Source of the DNA: Pararhizobium_B sp963760965
Lineage (GTDB): Bacteria > Pseudomonadota > Alphaproteobacteria > Rhizobiales > Rhizobiaceae
Direction of reading: 5' to 3'
Length of the DNA stretch: 64,000 nt
NCBI GenBank assembly: GCA_963760965.1
Contig: CAVXEW010000002.1
Location: 372,001 to 436,000 of the forward strand
The notes under the pieces were generated by a model. The model did not search any database and was not told the DNA's origin. It worked only from the letters and a program-made list of their open reading frames with translations. This document shows positions 19,040 to 26,169 of the stretch, in pieces (positions within the stretch are counted from its first letter, which is position 1; each line of letters starts with the position of its first letter). The position numbers and the translations under genes are program-made.

Positions 19040-20407
19040 ATGACAGAGCCCCGCGACCGCCTGAAACCCGCCTCTTCCCGCGCCGGCCGGCCGCTTGCCG
19101 GACGGGCGCGCATTCCCGGCGACAAGTCGATTTCGCATCGTTCGCTCATGTTCGGAGGCCTCGCCAGCGGAGAGACGCGCATCCGCGGGCTGCTGGAGGG
19201 CGAGGACGTGATCAATACCGGTCGCGCCATGACTGCGATGGGCGCGTCGATCCTGCGCGACGGCGAGGAGTGGATTGTCAACGGCACGGGCAACGGATGC
19301 CTGCTGGCACCCGAGTCGCCCCTCGACTTCGGCAACGCCGGTACCGGTTGCCGGCTGACCATGGGGCTCGTCGGCGTCTACGACTTCGCATCAACCTTCG
19401 TCGGCGACGCCTCGCTGCAGAGCCGGCCCATGGGCCGCGTGCTCGATCCGCTGAGACAGATGGGCGTTCAGGTTTCAGCGCGCGCGGGCGACCGCCTCCC
19501 GGCGACCCTGCACGGCCCCGAGACGGCCAGCCCGATCACCTACCGAGTGCCGATGGCCTCCGCGCAGGTGAAGTCGGCGGTCTTGCTCGCCGGGCTGAAC
19601 GCACCCGGAATCACCACGGTGATCGAGCCGGTGATGACGCGCGACCATACCGAGAAGATGCTGGCCGGCTTCGGTGCGGAACTTGAAGTCGAGACGGATG
19701 CGGCGGGCGTGCGCACCATCCGCCTGCAGGGACAGGGTCGGCTCGTCGGGCAGTCTGTTCAGGTCCCCGGCGACCCGTCCTCCTCGGCCTTTCCGCTGGT
19801 CGCAGCGCTGATCGTGCCGGGATCGGACATCGTCATCGAGAACGTCCTGATGAATTCCGCGCGCACCGGCCTTGTCACGACCCTCCTGGAAATGGGCGGC
19901 GACATCGAGATCGCCGATCGCCGCAAGGCCGGCGGCGAGGAGATGGCGGACCTGCGCGTCCGCGGTTCCGACCTCAGGGGCGTCGTCGTACCGCCTGAAA
20001 GGGCTCCCTCGATGATCGATGAATATCCGGTGCTTGCCGTCGCCGCCGCATTCGCCGAGGGCGAGACCGTGATGGACGGCATCGAGGAACTCCGCGTCAA
20101 GGAATCGGATCGGCTGGCCGCAGTCGCACGCGGCCTCGAGCTCAACGGCGTCGACTGCGATGAAGGCGAGGCCTTTCTCGCAGTGCGCGGCCGGCCTGGA
20201 GGCAAGGGCCTGGGCTCGCCGCGCGGAGGCGCGGTGGAAACCCATCTCGACCACCGGATCGCAATGAGCTTCCTGGTGATGGGACTGGCGAGCGAGCATC
20301 CGGTGACCGTCGACGACAGCGCCATCATCTCGACGAGCTTTCCGGAGTTCATGGACCTGATGACCGGCCTCGGCGCCTCCATCGAGCGGACGCGGCGGGA
20401 CGCCTGA
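19040..20407 (+). CDS. aroA: 3-phosphoshikimate 1-carboxyvinyltransferase (EPSP synthase, class II)
   Basis: The enzyme condenses shikimate-3-phosphate with phosphoenolpyruvate in the aromatic pathway in the cytosol. The sequence aligns by eye with the class II enzyme of Agrobacterium CP4: IPGDKSISHRS, LLEGEDVINTG, GRVLDPLRQMGVQV, SAQVKSAVLLAGLN, TRDHTEKML, PSMIDEYPVLA and KESDRL. The ATG at 19040 gives 455 residues, the usual length. An in-frame ATG at 19013 is possible, and neither has a strong ribosome site. At the glyphosate-selectivity position the motif reads GNAGTGCR, where CP4 has Ala after GNA. The cytidylate kinase gene follows after 129 bases. Confidence 0.95.
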   Translation: MTEPRDRLKPASSRAGRPLAGRARIPGDKSISHRSLMFGGLASGETRIRGLLEGEDVINTGRAMTAMGASILRDGEEWIVNGTGNGCLLAPESPLDFGNAGTGCRLTMGLVGVYDFASTFVGDASLQSRPMGRVLDPLRQMGVQVSARAGDRLPATLHGPETASPITYRVPMASAQVKSAVLLAGLNAPGITTVIEPVMTRDHTEKMLAGFGAELEVETDAAGVRTIRLQGQGRLVGQSVQVPGDPSSSAFPLVAALIVPGSDIVIENVLMNSARTGLVTTLLEMGGDIEIADRRKAGGEEMADLRVRGSDLRGVVVPPERAPSMIDEYPVLAVAAAFAEGETVMDGIEELRVKESDRLAAVARGLELNGVDCDEGEAFLAVRGRPGGKGLGSPRGGAVETHLDHRIAMSFLVMGLASEHPVTVDDSAIISTSFPEFMDLMTGLGASIERTRRDA

Positions 20408-20536
20408 AAGCACCGGCCGCTCCAGCTCGCGCTCTGCAAGGGGCGGACGGGCTTGCCGGAAAACCAAGACCAGGGGTGTCGCCTGCAATGCCATTGCCGA
20501 GACTTCCCCTGATTCCGACAGTGACGCAGAGGACAA

Positions 20537-21189
20537 ATGACCCAGCCCCTCACGATCGCACTCGACGGACCGGCGGCCTCCGGAAAGGGTACGTTGGCAC
20601 GGCGCATCGCAGCCCACTACGGCTTTCGCCACCTCGATACCGGACTGACCTACCGGGCGGCCGCCAAGGCGCTGCTCGACGCCGGCCTGCCGCTCGACGA
20701 CGAGGAATCGGCGGCGCGCATGGCGCGCGAGGTCGACCTCGCCGGGCTCGACCGTTCGGTCCTGTCTTCGCACGAAATCGGTGAAGCCGCCTCGCGGATC
20801 GCGGTGATGCCGGCGGTTCGCCGGGCGCTCGTCGAGGCTCAGCGGCGCTTCGCCGCGACACCGCCCGGCGCAGTGCTGGACGGCCGCGACATCGGCACCG
20901 TCGTGTGCCCCGACGCTACGGTGAAGCTGTTACGTCACGGCCTCGCCCAAGACCCGTGCCCAGCGCCGCTACGACGAGATCCGGGCCTCGGGCAGGAAGC
21001 GTCGGCTACGAGGAAATTCTCGCCGATCTCGAGCGCCGCGACGCCCGCGACACCGGTCGAACGGACTCGCCCCTCAGGCCCGCCGAAGACGCGCACTTGC
21101 TTGATACGACCGAAATGGGTATAGAGGCCGCGTTCCGGGCGGCAAGAGACCTGATCGATCAGGCGATGAACGACCGGAAAGCGGAATAG
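20537..21189 (+). CDS. cmk: Cytidylate kinase (two frameshifts)
   Basis: This enzyme phosphorylates CMP and dCMP with ATP. The P-loop is GPAASGKGTLARRI at residue 11. The CMP-binding region (HLDTGLTYRAAAKAL) and GRDIGTVVCPDATVKL follow. The frame breaks at about 20932 and 21000, and removing one base at each site yields TVKLFVTASPKTRAQRRYDE and then VGYEEILADLERRDARDTGR. That continues to the proper C-terminus, LLDTTEMGIEAAF, at 21189. Since cmk is normally required for growth, the breaks are more likely sequence errors than real inactivation. The order aroA-cmk-rpsA is common in alphaproteobacteria. Confidence 0.88.
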
Positions 21190-21193
21190 TGCG

Positions 21194-21230
21194 GGGCGTC
21201 GCGGCAAGCCGCGATCGCCCTTTCCTTTTT
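21194..21230 (+). terminator. Rho-independent terminator after cmk
   Basis: GGGCGTCGCGGC pairs with GCCGCGATCGCCC across an AA loop, with one bulged T. The stem is followed by TTTCCTTTTTT. It separates aroA-cmk from rpsA. Confidence 0.8.
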
Positions 21231-21424
21231 TCCGCGATGCGTTGATGCCCATCAAGGGCGGCGAACCTGTTTCCGGGCCGGTCGCATGCGCCGGTTGCGG
21301 GCTTCGAGGAAGCCCTGACCGCCCGGAAGCCAACGCAACACGAACCCACGGCGCTTGTCCGCATCGCGGCCCTTTCGAGCGCGGTCGGCGCTAGCAAGAG
21401 CCGCACGGACCTTCAGGAGAATTC

Positions 21425-23128
21425 ATGACTGTAGAAACCCCCACGCGGGAGGACTTCGCCGCCCTCCTCGAAGAATTGTTCCAGGGCAACGACCTCGCCG
21501 AAGGCTATGTCGCAAAGGGCATCGTCACGGCGATCGAGAAGGACGTCGCCATCGTCGACGTCGGCCTCAAGGTCGAGGGCCGCGTGCCGCTGAAGGAATT
21601 CGGCGCCAAGTCGAAGGAAGGCACGCTCAAGGTCGGCGACGAAGTCGAGGTCTATGTCGAGCGCATCGAGAATGCGCTCGGCGAGGCCGTGCTGTCGCGC
21701 GAGAAGGCGCGCCGCGAGGAAAGCTGGGTCCGGCTCGAGGAGAAGTTCAATGCCGGCGAGCGCGTCGAAGGCATCATCTTCAACCAGGTCAAGGGCGGCT
21801 TCACCGTCGACCTCGACGGTGCCGTGGCGTTCCTGCCGCGCTCGCAGGTGGACATCCGTCCGATCCGCGACGTCACGCCGCTGATGCACAATCCGCAGCC
21901 CTTCGAGATCCTCAAGATGGACAAGCGCCGCGGCAACATCGTCGTCTCGCGCCGCACCGTGCTGGAGGAAAGCCGCGCCGAGCAGCGTTCGGAGATCGTC
22001 CAGAACCTCGAGGAAGGCCAGGTCGTCGAGGGTGTCGTCAAGAACATCACCGACTACGGTGCCTTCGTCGACCTCGGCGGCATCGACGGGCTGCTTCACG
22101 TCACCGACATGGCATGGCGCCGCGTCAATCATCCGACGGAGATCCTGCAGATCGGCCAGACCGTCAAGGTCCAGATCATCCGCATCAACCAGGAAACCCA
22201 CCGCATCTCGCTCGGGATGAAGCAGCTCGAGGCCGATCCGTGGGACGGCATCGGCGCCAAGTACCCGGTCGGCAAGAAGATCGCCGGCACAGTCACGAAC
22301 ATCACCGACTACGGTGCGTTCGTCGAGCTGGAGCCGGGCATCGAGGGCCTGATCCACATCTCCGAGATGTCCTGGACGAAGAAGAACGTCCATCCCGGCA
22401 AGATCCTCTCGACTTCGCAGGAAGTCGAAGTGGTCATCCTCGAAGTCGATCCGGTCAAGCGCCGCATCTCCCTCGGCCTCAAGCAGACGCTCGAGAACCC
22501 GTGGGAAGCCTTCTCGCACTCGCACCCGTCCGGCACGGTGGTCGAGGGCGAGGTCAAGAACAAGACCGAATTCGGCCTGTTCATCGGCCTCGAGGGCGAT
22601 GTCGACGGCATGGTGCACCTCTCGGACCTCGACTGGAATCGTCCGGGCGAGCAGGTCATCGAGGAGTTCAACAAGGGTGACGTCGTCCAGGCCGTCGTAC
22701 TCGACGTCGACATCGAGAAGGAGCGTATCTCGCTCGGCATGAAGCAGCTTGGCCGCGATGCCGTCGGCGACGCCGCCGCTTCCGGCGACCTTCGCAAGAA
22801 CGCTGTCGTCTCTGCCGAAATCACCGCTATGAACGACGGTGGTGTCGAGGTGCGGCTGGTGGACCATCCGGACGTCTCGTCCTTCATCCGCCGTTCCGAC
22901 CTGTCGCGCGACCGCGACGAGCAGCGTCCGGAACGCTTCTCCGTCGGTCAGATCGTCGACGCGCGCGTCACCAACTTCTCGAAGCGCGATCGCAAGGTCA
23001 CGCTGTCCATCAAGGCGCTTGAAATCGCCGAGGAGAAGGAAGCCGTCGCGCAGTACGGGTCCTCCGATTCGGGCGCCTCTCTCGGCGACATTCTCGGCGC
23101 CGCGCTGAAGAAGCAGGAAGAGAAGTAA
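21425..23128 (+). CDS. rpsA: 30S ribosomal protein S1
   Basis: The protein has 567 residues with six S1 RNA-binding domains. The later repeats are clear from the recurring pattern VVKNITDYGAFVDLGGIDGL, VTNITDYGAFVELEPGIEGL, VKNKTEFGLFIGLEGDVDGM, each followed by RISLGMKQ or RISLGLKQ. S1 binds the leader of mRNAs on the small subunit. The ATG at 21425 follows CAGGAGAATTC. The length and the acidic N-terminal domain are normal for the family. It is intact, unlike cmk just upstream. Confidence 0.97.
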   Translation: MTVETPTREDFAALLEELFQGNDLAEGYVAKGIVTAIEKDVAIVDVGLKVEGRVPLKEFGAKSKEGTLKVGDEVEVYVERIENALGEAVLSREKARREESWVRLEEKFNAGERVEGIIFNQVKGGFTVDLDGAVAFLPRSQVDIRPIRDVTPLMHNPQPFEILKMDKRRGNIVVSRRTVLEESRAEQRSEIVQNLEEGQVVEGVVKNITDYGAFVDLGGIDGLLHVTDMAWRRVNHPTEILQIGQTVKVQIIRINQETHRISLGMKQLEADPWDGIGAKYPVGKKIAGTVTNITDYGAFVELEPGIEGLIHISEMSWTKKNVHPGKILSTSQEVEVVILEVDPVKRRISLGLKQTLENPWEAFSHSHPSGTVVEGEVKNKTEFGLFIGLEGDVDGMVHLSDLDWNRPGEQVIEEFNKGDVVQAVVLDVDIEKERISLGMKQLGRDAVGDAAASGDLRKNAVVSAEITAMNDGGVEVRLVDHPDVSSFIRRSDLSRDRDEQRPERFSVGQIVDARVTNFSKRDRKVTLSIKALEIAEEKEAVAQYGSSDSGASLGDILGAALKKQEEK

Positions 23129-23156
23129 GTCTCTTTACGAGCCTTTCGAAAACGCG

Positions 23157-23192
23157 AAAGGCCCGCGGATCAAGCGATCCGCGGGCCTTTTC
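23157..23192 (+). terminator. Rho-independent terminator of rpsA
   Basis: AAAGGCCCGCGGATC and GATCCGCGGGCCTTT form a perfect 15-base stem with an AAGC loop, followed by TC. It is the strongest intrinsic terminator in the window. The A and T ends make it usable from both sides, so it may also serve the convergent exonuclease gene. Confidence 0.92.
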
Positions 23193-23260
23193 TTGCGCGC
23201 TTCCGGCGGCTGCGCCCGCCGGATCGGCGAGGCGTTGCGCCGCGGGGAGGATGCGGTTGC

Positions 23261-23884
23261 TCAACTGTGCGCGAAGATGTCGGTTTCCTCCCAGCCGAGG
23301 AGGTCGAGCTTGGCGCGCGTCGGCAGGAACCGGAAGCAGGAGGCGGCCAGTTCGGCGCGCCCGTCCCTGACGAGCCGCTCCGTCAGCCGGTCGCGCAGTG
23401 CATGAAGGTGGAGCACGTCGGAAGCGGCATATTCGAGCTGGGCCTGGGTCAGCTCGGCGGCCGCCCAGTCGGAGGATTGCTGCTGCTTGGAGATGTCGAC
23501 GTCCAGCAGTTCCTTGAGATTGTCCTTGAGCCCGTGCCGGTCTGTGTAGGTCCGTGTCAGCCGCGAAGCGATCTTGGTGCAGAAAGCCGGCTCGCAGGTG
23601 ACGCCGAAGGAATGGAAGAGCACCGCGATGTCGAACCGTCCATAGTGGAAGATCTTCTGGCGGGCGGGATCCGCGAGAAGCCGGACGAGGTTCGGCGCTT
23701 CCTTCTGCCCGGCGCCGATCTGGACGACGTCCGCCGAGCCGTCGCCGGGCGAGAGCTGCACGACGCAAAGCCGGTCGCGGCGCGGCACGAGACCGAGCGT
23801 CTCCGTATCGACCGCGACGTCGCCGCTGTAACGGGCCGCGTCGGTCTCGGAGATGTCGCCGCGATGGTGCCGGATCGTCGCCAT
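23261..23884 (-). CDS. RNase D-like 3'-5' exonuclease
   Basis: This 207-residue DEDD-family exonuclease has motif I VDTETLGL near residue 26, motif II HYGRFDIAVL, and motif III YAASDVLHL, where the Tyr places it in the DEDDy group. It lacks the C-terminal HRDC domain of full-length RNase D, as is usual for the short alphaproteobacterial version. The reaction is removal of nucleotides from RNA 3' ends with two metal ions. The ATG at 23884 has AAGGA eight bases before it. It is convergent with rpsA. Confidence 0.85.
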   Translation of the reverse strand: MATIRHHRGDISETDAARYSGDVAVDTETLGLVPRRDRLCVVQLSPGDGSADVVQIGAGQKEAPNLVRLLADPARQKIFHYGRFDIAVLFHSFGVTCEPAFCTKIASRLTRTYTDRHGLKDNLKELLDVDISKQQQSSDWAAAELTQAQLEYAASDVLHLHALRDRLTERLVRDGRAELAASCFRFLPTRAKLDLLGWEETDIFAHS

Positions 23885-24084
23885 GGGAGGTCCTTTCATG
23901 AATATCCTGTTCATCGCAGCCTATAGAGCAAAGCGCGCAGATGTGAAACGCCGGCCGCCACGGCGACTGCTGCCGGACGGCCCGGCGATTTCGAATTGCT
24001 TCGAATTGGAACGAAGGGCCTAAGGGTCGATCAACCTCCGCCGACTAGTGTGCGCCCGGGGAACCTGTGAAGGAAGTCTGGGGA

Positions 24085-24492
24085 ATGTCGCACGCACTCA
24101 CCCGCGTTGGAGAAGATTTCGGCCGGCGCAACTACTACAGGCGAGACGCCAACTGCCCGGCCGGCCTGATCTACAGGATCGCGAAATCCCCGGCCTACGC
24201 GCGGGCGGACGTGTGGATCTCGAACATATCCGAAGGCGGCATTCTCCTGCTCGTGGAAGGCCTGCTCGGGAATATCGAAGATCTCTACGTGGTCCTTCCG
24301 GGCCTGCGGGCGAAGATTCACGGCAAGGCCGTCCGCCAGGGCGACTTCACCGTCGCGGTAGAGTTCACCTCCGTGCTCGGATCGCAACTCGTCGACCGCA
24401 TCGCCGCAATGGAGCCCATGCGCCCGCCGGCCGCGGCGCAGGCTCCGCTCCGCAACGGTTCCGGCCCTTCAAATATTTCGCGAAAACTGTAG
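24085..24492 (+). CDS. PilZ domain protein (probable c-di-GMP receptor)
   Basis: The protein has 135 residues. The PilZ signature is visible: an Arg-rich entry (RRNYYRRDANCPAGLIYR) followed by VWISNISEGGILLLVEG, matching the (D/N)xSxxG element that contacts c-di-GMP. A hydrophobic strand and EFTS follow. The C-terminal 30 residues are Pro/Ala rich. The ATG at 24085 is nine bases after AAGGAAG; a GTG at 24067 is also in frame. It is a single gene and its target is unknown. c-di-GMP control of exopolysaccharide or secretion would be plausible here but is not shown. Confidence 0.8.
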   Translation: MSHALTRVGEDFGRRNYYRRDANCPAGLIYRIAKSPAYARADVWISNISEGGILLLVEGLLGNIEDLYVVLPGLRAKIHGKAVRQGDFTVAVEFTSVLGSQLVDRIAAMEPMRPPAAAQAPLRNGSGPSNISRKL

Positions 24493-24542
24493 CTTCAGTG
24501 ATTGATGCAGACCATCGGACCCGCTATGTAAATTTCGCCTGT

Positions 24543-24618
24543 GGGGCCATAGCTCAGCTGGGAGAGCGGTTGCATCGCACGCAACAGGTCGGCGGTTCGA
24601 TTCCGCCTGGCTCCACCA
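24543..24618 (+). tRNA. tRNA-Ala (anticodon CGC)
   Basis: The 76-base cloverleaf has acceptor GGGGCCA/TGGCTCC, D-arm GCTCAGCTGGGAGAGC and anticodon stem GTTGC/GCAAC with loop ATCGCAC (anticodon CGC). The T-arm is GGCGGTTCGATTCCGCC and the 3' CCA is encoded. It reads GCG alanine codons and lies next to the end of the type I secretion operon. Confidence 0.95.
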
Positions 24619-24797
24619 TTTTCCCTCGGGACCCATCGGCAGTTTGACAGGCCGATTGCCTGCAGGTGCCGCGATCGCCTTGGACGCGGCGACAGCAATT
24701 GCTTCGGCGCCGTGCCTTTCGACCCTGCCTTTCCGAACGATCCGACACCCGAGGACGCGGCTCGGCCCGGCATTCCCGGCCGGGCGTCGCATCTCGC

Positions 24798-26169
24798 TCA
24801 TCGCTCGGTGAAGGCGCGCGACATGCTGTCCCTGACCGGCTTGACCAGATAGCTGAAGAAGGTGCGTTGAGCCGTCTGTATAAGGACTTCCGCCGGCATT
24901 CCGGGTGTCGGGGAAAAGCCGGGCACGCGAGCCAGCTGCTCCGGCGACAGCCTGATGCGCGCGAGATAGACATCCTGCGGAACGCCGCCGCCCTGCGTCG
25001 GCAGAGCGTCTGCGGAGACGTAGAAGACCTCGCCCTGCAGGACCGGGGTGGTGCGGCGGTCGAGTGCGATCAGCCGCACGCCCGCAACTTCGCCGACGCG
25101 GACGCTGTCGATGTCCGTCCGCCGCACCTGGACCTCGATGATCAGCGGCACCTTCGAAGGCAGGATCTCCAGGATGGGCTTGCCGCTTTCCACGACGCCG
25201 CCTGAGGTGTGGTAGTTGAGGCGGACGACGATGCCGGACACCGGTGCGTCGATGGTAGCGCGGTCGAGCACGTTCTGCGCCTGGCGACCGTCCTCGCGAA
25301 CCGTGTCGAGATCGGCACCGGCCTGCTGCAGGCGATCGAGCGCGTTCTCGCGGTAGGCGTCCTTCGTCTGCTCGATCTGCTTGCCGTAGCGAATGATCTG
25401 CGATTCCGTCTCATCGATCTCGCCCTGCGTGCGGCCGCTGCTTCCGACGGCGTCGATGATGGCCCTCTGCAAGGCGAGAACCTCCGTGATCCGCACCAGA
25501 CCCTTGCTGTAGATCGCCTTCTTCGTGTCGTACTCCTTCCTCAGGAGAACGATCTGCTGTTGCAGGGAGTCGTAGAGCTTACGATAACCTTCGATCCTGT
25601 GACGCAGCGAAACGATGTCGCTCTTGCTCAGGCTGATGTCGGTCGCGAGCTTCTGCTTCGATGAGGCGAAGTTCTTCCGCTGCTCGTCGATCATCGAGCG
25701 GACTTCGGCATCGGATGTGCTGTCGAGCACGATCTTCGGCAGCTTGATCTCGTCCGCACCGGAAGCCTGAGCCTTCAGTGCGGCGACCTCTATCTCCAGG
25801 CGCAGGCGACGGAGGAAGAGCTGGCGCTGCCGCGCAAGTGCGGCCGTCTTGTCGAGACGTACGAGCGGCTGGCCCGGCCACCACCCTGTCGCCCTCGCTG
25901 ACGAGGATCTGCTTGATGATGCCGCCCTCCAGGTGCTGCACGATCTTGTTGTTGCCGGTGGCAACGAAGGTGCCGTGCGCGATCACCGCGGAGGCGAGCG
26001 GCGCCGTCGCCGCCCAGGTTCCGAATCCACCGAAGAACAGCAGGATCAGCGCAAGCCCGACCAGAGTATGCCAGCGGATCGACCGCGGAACCTCGGCATA
26101 CCACTGGCCGTTGCCCAGCGCCGCGCTGCCGCCGGCCGGCGCAGCGCCGGTCTTCGAGACGGAGTTCAT
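24798..26169 (-). CDS. Type I secretion membrane-fusion protein (HlyD/PrsE family), frameshifted
   Basis: A short cytoplasmic N-terminus precedes one membrane helix (TLVGLALILLFFGGFGTWAA). The lipoyl-like start KIVQHLEGGIIKQILVSEGD follows, then a long coiled-coil hairpin and the C-terminal HlyD signature (GVVESGKPILEILPS, PVLQGEVFYVSAD, GMPAEVLIQTAQRTFFSYLV). It would bridge the ATPase to an outer-membrane TolC channel. The frame breaks in the CCC run at 25873-25875. Removing one base restores VVAGQPLVRLDKTAAL. Its start overlaps the stop of the ATPase gene (ATGA), so the two are translated together. The break is probably a sequence error. Confidence 0.87.

Noticed and set aside
21413..22867. 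Open frame of 484 codons opposite rpsA
   Set aside because: Antisense of a strongly codon-biased ribosomal protein gene; no domain recognisable.
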